From Acytostelium subglobosum LB1 (taxonomy: Eukaryota; Evosea; Eumycetozoa; Acytosteliales; Acytosteliaceae): a DNA stretch of 64,000 bases. Both the position numbers and the translations under genes were made by a program. The stretch lies in NCBI RefSeq assembly GCF_000787575.1, contig NW_012236515.1, forward strand, positions 587,558-651,557, given 5' to 3'. Every line of letters begins with the position of its first letter. Position 1 is the first letter of the stretch. The notes beneath the pieces were generated by a model. The model saw only the letters and a program-made list of their open reading frames with translations. It ran no database searches and was not told the origin of the DNA. Below are positions 1 through 11,941 of the stretch, piece after piece.

Positions 1-1174
1 CATTTGACACTAAATTGGAAACAGAGACAAAGAGTGATGACTTGATCTTTGGCAGGAAGCTATCAATCGATCACAAAGACATTGAACAGTACACAATATT
101 ATGGATTGGAGAGGAATGCGTTACATTGACCAACCTCCTAATGAACTTTAACAAGAACACTGTATGTCATCTCATGTCCATGTCATATCCTTGGACAGGA
201 ATGAAATGAACTGGATTGGACTGGACTGGACTGACTTATACTCAATCAATCAATCAATCAATCAATCAAATGTAGTTTTATAGTTACACTGACAACAAGA
301 TACAACAGGTCACATTAACCAAGTCACAATCATTGATGAAGCGTTACTACATATCCAACAAATGCAAGGATGCCAACATTATTGGTATTGTCGTGGCCAC
401 ACTCACTGTCCGTATGTATCTTGCGTCAGGATGTGCCTTGGGCGCGACCATGCAATCAATCAAACATGACACCTGACCTCAACCAACCAACCAACCGCCA
501 ATGTAGAGAAATACTCAGAGACTATTGAGAGACTGAGGAAGCTGATATTGGAAGCTGGAAAGAAGCCTTATGTGTTTGTGGTTGGACGTTTGAATGTACC
601 AAAGTTGGCCAACTTCTCAGAGATTGATATATTTGTGGCTGTTGCATGCCCAGAGAACACTATAATCGACTCCAAAGAGTACTTCAAACCAATTGCCACA
701 CCATTTGAACTCAACCTGGCGCTGAGAGGACAGGAATGGACTGGCCAGTACATCACAGACTTTGGCCGATTGTTCCCTCACCTGGTACAGCCACTCAATG
801 ATGGCAATCAATCGACAACAAGATCTGATGTTGAGCGTGATGAGGATGACGTCAGTGATGAAGAGGGCAACAGGTATCACTTCTCATTGAGCTCTGGAAA
901 GATTGTAAAGTTCTACAATGCATCGGCAGCAGCTTCAACAACAACATCCAATACTAGTGGTGGCGAGATGGTATCAGTCGATGACAAGCTCAAACAATTG
1001 AGTACGGCGACCAATGCCAGCGAGTACTTTGTAGGAAGGACATATCGTGGACTCGAGACCAGGATTGGCGAGACCGAGGTGACCAAGGCCATCACGGGCA
1101 TGTCCGGTATCCCGATGGGTTACAACACAGACAAAGAGTCAACGACGACCAATCAGAGTGAGGACGCAAAGTAA
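1..1174 (+). CDS. dph2: Diphthamide biosynthesis protein 2 (5' partial)
   Basis: DPH2 is the partner subunit of the DPH1-DPH2 radical-SAM-like iron-sulfur enzyme that starts diphthamide synthesis on translation elongation factor 2 in the cytosol. Hand-joined exons are <1..161, 276..411 and 507..1174, with GTATGT donors and TAG acceptors, and the frame stays open. The exon-3 block [20 protein letters not shown], followed by [20 protein letters not shown] and [21 protein letters not shown], is the conserved C-terminal DPH1/DPH2 region and contains the conserved Cys of VACPE. A Ser/Asp/Glu-rich insert follows, then the [10 protein letters not shown] motif typical of the DPH2 tail. The N-terminus lies left of the window. 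The 285 bp after the stop hold no gene. Confidence 0.92.
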
Positions 1175-1459
1175 TCGATTAATTGACAATACAGTAACGC
1201 ACTGCGCTGCTTTCAGGTCCTGACGTGGCTTGATTGTCCTGGACATTTGGGCTTTCCCTTCTCCCTCACGTTCGAGCTTCGACTTTTTTGTTTTGTTGTT
1301 GTCTGTTTTGCAAGATTCTTCACTCTCAATCCCGTGTTGCATTTCACAAGATTGAATTGTCTTCATACTTATCTCTTTTCAAACTTACAAACAGATAATA
1401 TCATATATATATATATTAAACATAGTAGTGTAGAGTAGTGTAGTTAGTTAGTAAAGATA

Positions 1460-2146
1460 ATGGCTGGTAGACTATTCTCAATGTCAACGGGTATGACGAT
1501 CATACACTTTGCCCTATCAATCATACTGTTTGCAGAGGCCATCGTATTATTTATAGCAAAGGATCTAGTTGCCTTCAATGGCCTACTTATATTGTATGTC
1601 ATCATCATCATCATTCTCTCTTGACTCACTTACTCATTCATTCAAACATTGATACAACAACAACAGGTTGTTTAGCGTCTGGATGGTAGCGACTGCATTG
1701 CACGGTTGGAAGTACTATCAACAGTACTACTTCATGTATACATATGGTGGAAGAGGTGTATTCTATTTAGTGTAGGTGACAGAATGAATGATGGATGATG
1801 ACGCAACACGATAATGATGACTTACTCAATGACATACTCACTTGGATTGATACTACATAGTGTTGGACTACTGGTATGGGGCAGCAATGATAGCAACTAC
1901 TTCTCTGGTGTGGTCAGCATCCTATTCATTCTGTTTGGCATTGCTGGCATTGGCTTGGGCGGATTCTCTGTTTACGAACCACCTCGTCCTATCATTGGAC
2001 CAGAGGACTTTATCCCATTAGGTGAGAAGAAGGTGTCACTCTCCTCACAGCAAGACTCACTCGAGGATGGTCTTGGATCCTCCTCCTCCTCAATATCATC
2101 GATGCCTCCAACAATCACAAGTCAACAACCAACCTTTTCACTATAA
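1460..2146 (+). CDS. Small multi-pass membrane protein, unknown function
   Basis: Exons 1460..1593, 1667..1771 and 1861..2146 join in frame to a 174-residue protein. Visible are about four hydrophobic segments: TIIHFALSIILFAEAIVLFI near residue 15, a weaker one around VWMVATALHGW near 55, one around VGLLVWG near 80, and VVSILFILFGIAGIGLGGFS near 100. A short cytosolic-looking tail rich in Ser follows (SSSSSISSMPP). There is no cleavable signal peptide beyond the first membrane segment, and no motif I recognise. The small four-helix topology recalls tetraspan-like proteins, but the tetraspanin CCG motif is absent. The correct joining of three exons with consensus splice sites is the main evidence that the gene is real. 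Confidence 0.7.
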
Positions 2147-2655
2147 CTTCATTCATTCATTCATTGAGTTGGACTAGTCACCTCTCTGCGATTCGATGCG
2201 ATGCGATTGAGTGTTCCAATCACTCAACTGCGACAACAAACACACTTCACCATGTGCTTGCATGGTTAGATCTCGATCAGACAAAGACCCTGTCCATCCA
2301 TGCAATCCTCCTCTTCCTTCCTCCTCCTCTTCCTCTCTTCCTCCTCTTCCATCCTTGCATCTCCATGCATTCTAAGTGCATGCTGTATCTATCTATATAT
2401 CTTATCCACAGCTATTGACGTTCAACACTTGTACGTCCACTCGACCAAGCATCATTCAATCAATCAATCAATCAATATACCATGTTCGACCGCCGTTATA
2501 ATGGTGTGCATCGTCATCATCAACTTCATCATCATATGAGTGAGGGGCACTTGACAATGTACAAGACGACACTCTGAGTGTCTGATCGTTTCGTGTTTAT
2601 GGTCTTCTACTTCTTGTGACTAACTGAACTGAACTGAATGACTGAACTGACTGGA
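2147..2655. other. Convergent intergenic region
   Basis: About 510 bp between the 3' ends of the membrane protein and the Nse3 gene. It holds TTCA/CAAT tetranucleotide runs (near 2150 and 2455) and a C/T-rich stretch (2300-2365). Two short reading frames there are low-complexity and not credible genes. Confidence 0.6.
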
Positions 2656-3857
2656 CTATCTACGTGGAGCAGGCTTCATTGGTCGCGACTGAGATAGATT
2701 ATTTTGTGAGGCAGCTGGTGGAGCTACCCTTTGTGACGCCTGTGATGATGTTGATCGAGTGGTGACCAATGGAGCAATCTCCTCTTCCTTCTCCTCTTCG
2801 TCGTCGTCTTGCTCCTCCAGCTCGATTGACTTGAGCAGCATTGGGTCGAGCGGTCCCTCCACACCATAGACATCAGAGATCACCTGAAGTATCAACCTCT
2901 TTGAGCACTCTGCCATCGATCTCGGACCGAACCTGTACACGAATATGGACGATGTGTCCTTGATGGCCTTCTTCTTGACCAGGTAGCCCTCCTTGACGTA
3001 GCGATCGATGTTCTTCTCCCATTCGCCAAACGTGGGATGCAGACGGCCGGGCTCAAAGCCCAGACGCAGCAGCTTCTCGTTGAGCATGTCTGACTCGACC
3101 ATGTGGTTGTCCAGAAGTATGATGCCGAGTATGATCGATAGCAATCCCTTTTGTTGGGCATTGAGCAGCGTCTCTTTGTTCTCGACCGCGGCCACCTTGG
3201 CAATCTCGTTCATCAGCTCGAGCGGCAACATGTTCTTGATCATAAAGATTGTGGACGTGTCGGCCTTCTTGCCATCCTTGAACACGTCGATCAGCTCCAG
3301 ACCAAAGATGTCTTTCAGTCTCTGTCGACCCGAGTCAAACACGGCCGTGATGACCTTCTTATCCTTGTAGTTGGTCAACACTTTTGACACAATGTCTGCA
3401 CGCGTCAAAGGCAGCTTCTTGCGATCGGCAAACACAACATATCTAACAAACTCATCGATCAACTTCCTTATTTCCTGTGTGAACATGTCGCCGCGTCGAG
3501 TGAGTGTTAGTCATCATCATCATCATCACGGCAGTCGAGTTGAACATGCTTGCTTACATCTGGCGAGACATCTGCTGCTGAACGTGATGAGGCTGGTGCG
3601 GTGGGACGACCGCGACCTCCGCGCCCACCACGACCACCTCGTGCACCTCGAGCTGACTTTCTTGGTGTGCCCTCCTCCTCGCTGTCATAGTCTTCAGAGT
3701 CATCACCGCTCTCTTCTGATCCTTCATCGACCACGACATCATCATCCTCCTCAGACGAGTCCTCCTCCTCTTCTCTTACTACTCTCTTTCCTGTTGCTCT
3801 TGTAGGTGTAGCTGGTGGTCTACCACCTCTAACTCCTCCTCTGCCTCTTTGTGACAT
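2656..3857 (-). CDS. nse3: MAGE-domain protein, Nse3 subunit of the Smc5/6 complex
   Basis: Exons 3857..3558 and 3474..2656 join in phase 0 across an 83-nt GTAAGC...CACACAG intron to a 372-residue protein. Residues 1-100 are a Gly/Arg-rich segment (RGGRGGRGGRGR) flanking an acidic Ser/Glu/Asp stretch. From about residue 100 the MAGE homology fold follows: EIRKLIDEFVRYVVFADRKK, then LTRADIVSKVL, FGLELIDV, and GLLSIILGIILLDNHMVESD, the most conserved MAGE motif. A winged-helix part ends with VYRFGPRSMAECSKR. Outside mammals MAGE proteins are single-copy and correspond to Nse3, which with Nse1 and Nse4 bridges the Smc5/6 heads in DNA repair. The acidic/RGG N-terminus is longer than in yeast Nse3. 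It shares an intergenic region with the divergent SCP2 gene. Confidence 0.9.
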
Positions 3858-4573
3858 ATTACTATTATTATTTCAAGTTATAAGTATGAATGATTGAATA
3901 TCTATTCGTTACAACGTATGACTATCGTTTGTTTGAAACAAACAAACTCATAAATTTTTGAAGTCTGGGCGCGCCAATCTGGATTGAGTCTCGCATCGAC
4001 TATGCTAACTTCTGGAGAGTCACGATCTTGGCAATAGTGCAAACTAATGGACCTCTGGAAACAATGATTAATTGGTCAACAATACCAATAGTTATATAAA
4101 CTTAATATCGTTGCCCTACCAGACTCCAACTCAAGAGTGTGATGAACACTTTAAATAATAAAGACAAATGAACCATCAATCAATGAATCATTATAATCAT
4201 TATCACTAATATGATAAATTATCTGTAATTGTCCATAAATATAAAGATCTTGGAGAATATATCTTTCTCCTAAGAAACATCTTATGATGATGCTAAATTT
4301 CAATGCCTTTCCTATTTTGGTACTAACGTGCATCATCCCCGATTTTTTCAATTTGAATGTATTAGTGATCATGATGTAGTGTGTGTTTATGTGTGTTTCT
4401 CTCAACCCCCTTCTCACCATCAACATGAATAACGTCAACCTTTGATTCATACACCTCATTCCATTCACCTCATTTCATTTATTCACTTCATTCCATTACA
4501 ACATACAGAATATATAATTATTATTATTATTATATTACTTTAACAAACAAACAAACAAACCAATATATATACA
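3858..4573. promoter_or_regulatory. Divergent promoter region between nse3 and the SCP2 gene
   Basis: 716 bp between two start codons pointing away from each other. The segment next to the SCP2 start is strongly A/T-rich (ATTATTATTATTATATTA and AAACAAACAAACAAAC just before the ATG), typical of a dictyostelid leader. A 105-codon open frame on the minus strand here (4151-4468) has no recognisable domain. No individual transcription factor sites can be named. Confidence 0.5.
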
Positions 4574-5506
4574 ATGTCTGCAGCATCGATCTTCACTACT
4601 TTGGAAGCCGTCCTCAAGAAGGAGGGAGAGTCCGTCGTCAAGTCTGTCAACGGAATCTACCAATTCGATATCAACACTGCTGCTGGTCTGAAGTCATGGG
4701 CTGTTGACCTGTAAGTCTTGTATTAGTATCTCTTAAATACTACGACTTGAGTAGTACTAACTAATATCCCCTTGATCGAATTAAACAGGAAGAATGGATC
4801 AGGTTCAATCAAGACTGAGAAGCACCCAAAGCCAGAGTGCACAATCACAATGCTCGAGGCTGACTTTATTGACTTGATGAGCGGAAAGCTCAATGGACAG
4901 ACTGTATGTTGTAACAGATAATCAAGAATGATTGATTGATCGATCAATCAGCTGATCGACATGAATGCTAACTCATTCATTGATGTGATTATACAGGCCT
5001 TCATGCAAAAGAAGTTGAAGATCCAAGGAAACATGGCTTTGGCTATGAAGTTGAACAACATTGTCAAGAAGCTCAAGGACTCCCCATCTGGAACTGCTGC
5101 TGCCGCCGCTGCTGCACCAGCTGCCCCAGCTGCCCCAGCCGCTGCTGGAAGCCTCGATGATGGCACCCCAGTCGGCAAGATGTTTGCCGATCTGGCCAAG
5201 ACTGTCGCTGGCAAGCCAGAGCTTGTCAAGCAGATCAACGGTGTCTACCAATTCAACATCACTGGCGCCGCCGAGAAGACCTACACTGTCGACCTGAAGA
5301 ACGCCCCAGGCGTCGTCAAGGCTGGTCCACCAACCAAGGCTGACTGCACCATCACCATCAAGGACGAGGACTTCCTCAACCTCATGTCAGGCAAGGTCAA
5401 CGGACAGGCTCTGTTTGGTCAGCGCAAGCTGAAGATCGGTGGCAACATGGGTCTGGCCATGAAGCTTGGTCAAATCACCAAGGCCAAGCCAGCTGCCAAG
5501 TTGTAA
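4574..5506 (+). CDS. Tandem SCP2 sterol-carrier protein with peroxisomal signal
   Basis: Exons 4574..4710, 4789..4903 and 4997..5506 give 253 residues. Two SCP2 lipid-transfer domains lie in tandem. The first (residues 1-118) has NGIYQFDINTAAG, CTITMLEADFIDLMSGKLNG and KKLKIQGNMALAMKLNNI. The second (about 140-253) has NGVYQFNITGAAEKTYTVDL, CTITIKDEDFLNLMSGKVNG and RKLKIGGNMGLAMKL. An Ala/Pro linker (residues 125-140) joins them. The protein ends in -AKL, a type 1 peroxisomal targeting signal, so a peroxisomal role in binding sterols or acyl-CoA is likely. The thiolase domain of animal SCP-X is absent. Codons are strongly biased to C-ending ones in the second half, which suggests high expression. 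Confidence 0.93.
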
Positions 5507-5698
5507 ACCTCTTTAACAATCAATCACCAATACATCAACCTTTTTAACCTCTATCTCTATCTCCTCAACTCAGTTGTACACAACTCGGATAAAAGACCTA
5601 GCTTTAATTAATTAATTATCGAAGACAGAGTTGGATTGATTGAATGGATTGGATATAATTGGATATTGATAGACCGGAATGGATTGGAATGGAATGGA

Positions 5699-8424
5699 TT
5701 AGAAGTTGTCTAGGGTTTGGATCTTTCCACCCATGTACACTGGAATGGTGTCTGTTTGGGTTGTGTTGTTGGCGACTGGTGCCCTCTTTCTTCTCTTCAT
5801 GATCATTACTCCTGCCACCAACAAAAGGGCGAGTGCTGGAATGCCAACACCAAGTCCAACACCCAGTCCAACTGCCAGTCCACGACCAGATGCACCTGGC
5901 GTGAATATTGTTTGAGCGATGGGATTGGGAATGATGCCACCAGCCGCAGAACAGTTTGATGGTCTGTTGATTATGACACTCGACAAGTGGACACATCCAT
6001 GCGAGTCTGTGATGTTGACCGTGTACTCTCCATTGGGCCAGTAGGATACATTGAGGTATGGACTGGTGATTGCAGAGTTGTTGGCTGCGAATATGAGGTA
6101 GGCACCTTGTGAATTTGGAACACCTCCTGTGATTGATACCAACAAGTTCTCGGTGGTGGAGCATGGCGAGAATGTAGTCGGACTGGCTTGGATTGGTTCA
6201 GGTACGGTGATATTGATCTTCATCCTGTTGTGTCTACAGAATGAAGTGTCGTTTGATAATACAATTGCGTCCAAGGTGTAGACACCGGCTGGCAAGTTCC
6301 TAAATCTAGTGTCATTGTTGGTCATGGCCAATGACTTTTGGCTATTACCCAAACTATCAACTAGATTGTACTCCACACCAACCATTGCATCGACTTGAAT
6401 GGATGACTTGTCTCCAAAGCAAAGACTTGGCTCGACAACATTATATGATGGAAAGTTGAATACTGGTACACCAGGGATGGTGATGGCAACTTGTAGTGAA
6501 CATTGTGGTGATGATACAGTGACATTGTCTCTATCTTGAACTGTGAGAGAGTACTCCTTCAGACCAGATAGTTTGGTGAAAGTACCATTTTGGATGTCAA
6601 CTGGTGATGGAGGGTCCAGAATATAGGTGTACTTTGATGGATTATAGTTTGTGATTGTAATACTTCCATCCGAAGTCGAGGTACATGTTGCCTTGTCAGC
6701 CTTGAATGCTGGGCTTGGTGTGGCTATTATTGTAGAGACTACGGTTAATATTTTGAACCAAGGTTTGAACAAAGACCAACTACTTACGCTCTTCAATGAT
6801 GCTGACCTTGGAAGTATATTCACAAATGAATCCATACTTGTCAGTGGATGTGACATCGACAACATAGGTACCTGGTGGCATGCTATCAAACTTTCCACTC
6901 TTTGATATCTTGTTGACATCTCCTGATTGAACTGTGTAAACGAATGTTGTTGGAGATGATGTCTCATTTGGAAGTATAAAGTTCATTCTTCCGCTCTCTG
7001 ATCCCTGGCATGTATGGGTAATGGCAACCTTGGTAGGGTCTATAAAACATTAACAAGTAGTTAGTATATGTCTACTTTATGAATGAATGAATGAATGGTG
7101 ATTGATACACATACCTTGTGGTTGTCTAACAACAATGGTAACATGGCTTGAGATGTTTACAGTTTGTGACTCGACATGGACGACATAACGGCCTGGTGCA
7201 AGACTGTTTCTTGATCTCTCATGACCGTTGGTGTCCAACCATGTGAAGTTATAAAGATTGGATGTATCCCTGAGCAGAATCTGGCCATTAGAAGCATTGA
7301 CACATGGATCATTGACCTGGACTTCGAATCCTGGAATGATCTTTTCAAACATATTTCCACCAACAACTGGAATGAACAACTTTAGATTTGATGGAAGATG
7401 AGTTAGTCCTGGTACCAAGACTCTGTCAATGATCATTCGAATGTATAGTACTTACTAGTTCAACACCATTCTGAGTGAATGGTCCACAGAAGTTACCAGT
7501 TGAGCTGAAGACTGGATATTCGGTGTATTGTTTGGACTGGACATCGTAGACTCTGAAGCCATCTGCATAGCCAACACCAACATACCCAGTTGTACCATAA
7601 GGTGACATGGAACATGCATCACCAACATTGATAACAGCACTCTGGAACATTGAATCAACACTAGTTGGATAAGAAAATTGTGTAACTTTCTTCGACTCCC
7701 TATCAAAAGTAATCAAAGATCTATCAGGTTGAGTGGCAGGATCAGCATATAATACCTCTGGCTCAGTATTGAATGGCTTGCCCTTGTCCGAGAGTCCGTC
7801 TACATTGTGATAATCATGTTAGTGAGTGTTTGAGAGGGAATGAATCAACGCGACTTACATCCACTACAATCCTTCTCGTGAATTAGTGCATCTAGGAATC
7901 CATCTGATGTAACCCAGATGAATCTATCGTCAACGGCAATGTTGGTACACTTGGTGGCCTTGTACATGTTGAGTTTGTAGAACTCCTCGGTGTCGATGTT
8001 GTAGGAGGCCAGGTCACAGGCATCCATTCCACCATCAATGACATTGGAGTACATAACAATACAATTTCCATAAGCTGATGCACCAGAGATATTGAATGAG
8101 AACTCTGTCAATTTATCACCACTGAGTGTGCAGTAACCATCTTGACATCTCCTCGTGGAGTTCAAGTCTTGATGGAAACTCAGCACATAAGGCATTGCCA
8201 CGCCTTGTGATCTTGTATTGACAATTGCCTGAACTGGGAAATCAGTATAAATAAGTTGTCCTGTAATTATGGAAATCATTGATTGGTTAATACTTGATCG
8301 ATTGATTCATTTCGAATCCATTCCATTCCATTCCATTCCAACTGTTAATGATCAACATACCATTAATTATATTAAATGATATATTAAAAATAATAAATAA
8401 ATAAATAAATAATAATTTCAACAT
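5699..8424 (-). CDS. Type I membrane glycoprotein with SprB-like repeats
   Basis: Hand-joined exons: 8424..8361 (signal peptide MLKLLFIYLFIIFNISFNI), 8260..7859, 7799..7456, about 7436..7115, 7039..6788 and 6723..5699, giving close to 800 residues. The exon 3/4 junction near 7422-7456 could not be phased cleanly. The N-terminal ~300 residues have regularly spaced Cys and propeller-like Gly/Tyr blocks, with no named domain that I recognise. The following ~400 residues carry repeated Ig-like units ending in the pattern GxYxVxxxDxxGC, for example PNGEYTVNITDSHGCVHLSS, as in SprB-type extracellular repeats. N-glycosylation sites are many. A hydrophobic helix (ALALLLVAGVMIM) is followed by basic KRRKR and a ~30-residue tail. 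A cell-surface or adhesion role is inference. Confidence 0.8.
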
Positions 8425-9255
8425 TGTTTTAAAATGTTGTTTATAATTATTATTAATAAATAATTATTTGTATATGAAGAATCTAGATACTATATTTGTA
8501 GTTGGTGATTGACTGATTGTAGAGTGAACAAACAAACATTTAGAATACAATGAGTGAATGATATGATGTCAAACAGGCAGTTAGTAGTGGAGGAGTGCAT
8601 GTTCATTGCAATGAACTGACCAACATCATAGGCGACATCATTAATTCCATGTATGTCTCCCTCCAAAATAGTCGAAGTAGGCTCCTTCTCCTTAATTGTT
8701 GATGTGTGTGTGTATGATTGATTATAATCAAATGTATCTATCTGTTGTGGATATAATAGGTAATGTTTGTGTGTGTATGTGTGTGATAGTGAAGGGGGTT
8801 GTTTAACGATTCAACAACAATGCTGTGGCCAACACACAACACACCTTGGTAAATGCAATGACAATGAGAATGAGAATGGGAATGGGAAGTGGCAATGACG
8901 ATGGGGCAATAAGTCAGTCATTCAGTCAGTCATTGTTGACGGATATGGAGGAGAAGTGGTGGAACAGGTCATGTTGGTCTGTCGATATAGTGAGGAGTAT
9001 ATTAGCATTAATCATTCATTCAAACAATCGATCATCAGCATTCGCTGAATCAACATCTGTCCAACTATCAATCAATCAAATCCATCTATCAATCAATCAA
9101 TCAATTAATGATTGATGGCGCTCAACAACAAACCACAATGTAGTAGTAGTAGTAGTAGCAAGTCGGGTCAGGTTAGGTCAACAGTGCAGAAGGTGTGTAT
9201 GATGTTGATGGGGACTGACTGACGCTTCAGTCAGCAGAGATAGAGAGAAGGGATG
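8425..9255. other. Intergenic region with an unexplained coding-like block
   Basis: 831 bp. Low-complexity TG repeats and CAATCAATC runs alternate with a more complex block at about 8560-8700, whose minus strand stays open for about 95 codons (8807 to about 8515) without a convincing start. A plus-strand frame at 8825-9115 is repetitive and unlikely to be coding. Confidence 0.5.
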
Positions 9256-9876
9256 TTATTTCTTCTTTGGTGTGAGCTTGGTCATGAGATGGCAATCGGC
9301 CGGTTGAATTCTGTTGTAATAGTTTGGTATGGTCGAGGTGATTGTGTATCCGTGCTTGGTGTAGAACTCGATGGCTTCCGAGTTGACCTGTACGTGCAGC
9401 GTGATCTTTGAGTAGTTGTGCTGCTGGCATTGCTCCTCGACAAAGTCGAGCAGTCTCTTGCCGATGCCCAACTTCCTATACTTGGCCAACACGCCAAATG
9501 TCATGATATACAAGCATGGTGACTCGCCCTTTGGTGTATCTATCCTGCATGACACTGCTCCAACAACTATATCATTGAAGTATGCTGTTATCAATTGATT
9601 GATTGAGTAAGTGATGGTGTCTTCTCGTGGTCATGTTGCGGTCGTAGACATACCAAGCTTTGTGATAGTGTTTGGTAGTAACAGGTTGCTGTAGAACTTG
9701 TCGTCGTAGGTCAGTGGAAATGTGGAGGTGTTCAGCAGACGCAGTTGACCCATGTTCTTCTCGGTCAAGTCGCCCAATGCTATATAACTACTGAATGGTG
9801 ATGTTGAAGTAGTCTGTGATGATGATGTTGTTGTCGTAGTTGACGTTGGTGTTGTATTGTTATCTGCTGCTGTCAT
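9256..9876 (-). CDS. naa50: N-alpha-acetyltransferase 50 (GNAT family)
   Basis: Exons 9876..9654 and 9584..9256 join in frame to 183 residues. After a Thr/Ser-rich leader of ~30 residues the GNAT fold begins: IALGDLTEKNMGQLRLLNTS and FPLTYDDKFYSNLL match the NAA50 substrate-binding start (FPVxYxDxFY). Then follow YIMTFGVLAKYRKLGIGKRL with the acetyl-CoA site RKLGIG, ITLHVQVNSEAIEFYTKHGY and NYYNRI. NAA50 (San) acetylates N-termini beginning with Met in the NatE complex on the ribosome and supports sister-chromatid cohesion. Length matches the family (~170). Confidence 0.92.
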
Positions 9877-10244
9877 CTTTGTTTGTTTATATCTCTATCT
9901 TATTCTTTGTATGAATGAATGTATGTAGATATATGATCAACTTGATCAAACTGATCATTCAATTACACACAAACACGTGAGTGGGAATGATTGATCAGAT
10001 TCAAGTTTGAACGATACTATGCAATCAAAAATTGGAGGGAGTCCAACACAAGACAAGACATGTTATATGTATATAATACAAGTATTTATTACTTCGCTAC
10101 ATCTCTTGAGGTAGGTTCGCGTGGATCATTCATTCCAAACATGTTCCTGTCGCCACGCCACTCCTCGCCACGACATGCCACGCCACTACCCGCCAAACAT
10201 CTGGCGTCGCGCGCACCAAGTCGCTCGCTCGCAGGAGAACGCGT
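9877..10244. other. Intergenic region
   Basis: 368 bp between naa50 (5' end) and the 3' end of the EF-hand gene. It contains a C-rich stretch with repeated CCACGCCAC/GCCACGC words (about 10145-10200). I see no gene or recognised RNA. Confidence 0.5.
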
Positions 10245-11941
10245 TTAATATCCATAGGATGGAACGTGTGTGACGTACCACTCGCAGAACTCTCTCTCAT
10301 CGATGCTGCCAGAGCAGTTGGAATCGATTTGGTAGAACAACATCTTGACCTGTCCCTTGTACATGTGGTAACCTAGATGCTTGAGGACGTGCTTGAACTC
10401 CTTCTTGTTCAAACGTCCATTGCAGTTGGAGTCGTGGATACGGAAGGCAGCGGAAGCCTGCATGAACTTGGCGTGCAGGTTGGAGGGCAGGCCGACCGGC
10501 AGAATGAAGGCGGCAGTTCTAGAGTATGGTGTGGAGTATGAGTACGTTGGGCGAACGTAGACGGCCGACTGAGCAGCGCCGTAGCCGCCGGCAGCGGGGT
10601 AACCGCCTGGATAGCCTCCGACGGCGGGTGGGTAGCCACCTGCTGCTGGATAGCCAGCACCTGGTGGGTATGCGCCTGGGGCACCTGCTGGGTAAGCTCC
10701 TGGTGGGTAAGCACCTGGGGCACCTGCTGGATAAGCACCTGGAGCACCTGCTGGGTAAGCTCCTGGAGCACCGGCTGGGTAAGCGCCTGGAGCACCTGCT
10801 GGGTATGCACCTGGGGCACCTGCTGGGTAAGCACCTGGAGCACCTGGTGGGTAAGCACCTGGAGCGCCTGCTGGGTAGGCACCTGGAGCACCGGCTGGGT
10901 ATGCGCCTGGAGCACCTGGAGCACCGGCTGGGTAGGCACCTGGGGCACCTGGTGGGTAAGCACCTGGAGCTCCAGTTGGTGGGTATGCGCCTGCTGGTGG
11001 CTTAGCTCCAGCTGGATAGGCACCGGCTGGGTATGCTCCTGGCTGACCTGGAGGATATGCTCCTGGCTGTCCTGGAGGGTATGCGCCGGGCTGACCTGGA
11101 TAAGCTCCTGGCTGGCCTGGCTGACCTGGTGGGTAAGCTCCTGGCTGACCTGGCTGACCAGGAGGGTATGCTCCTGGCTGGCCTGGCTGACCTGGAGGGT
11201 AAGCTCCTGGCTGACCTGGCTGCTGTGGATAGGCGCCTGGCTGGCCTGGCTGACCTGGTGGGTAAGCTCCTGGCTGACCTGGCTGACCGGGTGGGTATGC
11301 ACCGGGCTGACCTGGAGCAGGTGGGTACGCTCCTGGTGGCTTAGCAGCGCCAGGTGTTGGATAGGCTCTTGTGGGTAGGCGCCTGGCTGACCTGGCTGTT
11401 GTGGAGGATAAGCTCCTGGTTGACCTGGCTGTTGTGGTGGATAAGCACCTGGCTGACCTGGCTGTTGTGGTGGATAAGCGCCTGGCTGGCCTGGCTGCTG
11501 TGGTGGGTATGCGCCTGGCTGACCTGGCTGTTGTGGAGGGTAGGCGCCTGGCTGACCTGGCTGCTGTGGTGGATAGGCTCCTGGCTGACCTGGAGCGGGT
11601 GGTGGAGGGTATGCGCCTTGCTGACCTGGAGGTGGTGGTGGGTATGCACCTGGCTGACCTTGAGCTGGTGGTGGTGGGTATGCGCCCTGTTGACCTGCTT
11701 GGTAGTAACCTGGCTGGTAAGCACCTGGTTGTTGTTGTCCGGGAGCGGGATAGCCTCCAGCGGCAGGAGGATAGCCTCCGGCGGCGGGGGGTTGATACAA
11801 ACCTTGTTGGCCTGGCGCTGGGGGTGGTGGGTAAGCGCCAGGAGTTGCTGATGATGTCTGTCCTGGGATCACCTTGACTGGCATCTGCGAGAATGCATCA
11901 GAGGCTGAACCGGCTGGAGGAGGTGGTGGTGGGTTTTGCAT
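10245..11941 (-). CDS. GAYPP-repeat EF-hand protein, reading frame broken by one base
   Basis: From ATG 11941 the protein starts with poly-Pro, then a long array of GAYPP(Q)xPGQP units like the N-terminus of annexin A7 and of penta-EF-hand proteins. Near 11360-11375 the array leaves the frame: the unit reads as TAGGCTCTTGTGGG where sister units read like TAAGCTCCTGGTGGG, one base longer. Downstream the same GAYPPxxPG repeats continue in the other frame and run to the stop at 10245. The C-terminus has two canonical EF-hands, [12 protein letters not shown] and [12 protein letters not shown] (about 10300-10440), then ends -SYGY. So it is a single ~565-residue gene with a real or sequencing indel. 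Penta-EF proteins have five EF-hands and only two are seen here. Ca2+-dependent membrane association is inference. Confidence 0.8.

Noticed and set aside
4151-4468. 105-codon minus-strand frame between nse3 and the SCP2 gene
   Set aside because: It lies in a divergent promoter, has no domain, unusual composition and no splice partners; probably chance in A/T-rich sequence.
10526-11877. Long plus-strand frames of Leu/Gly/Arg or Trp repeats
   Set aside because: They are antisense shadows of the GAYPP repeat array and have no independent support.
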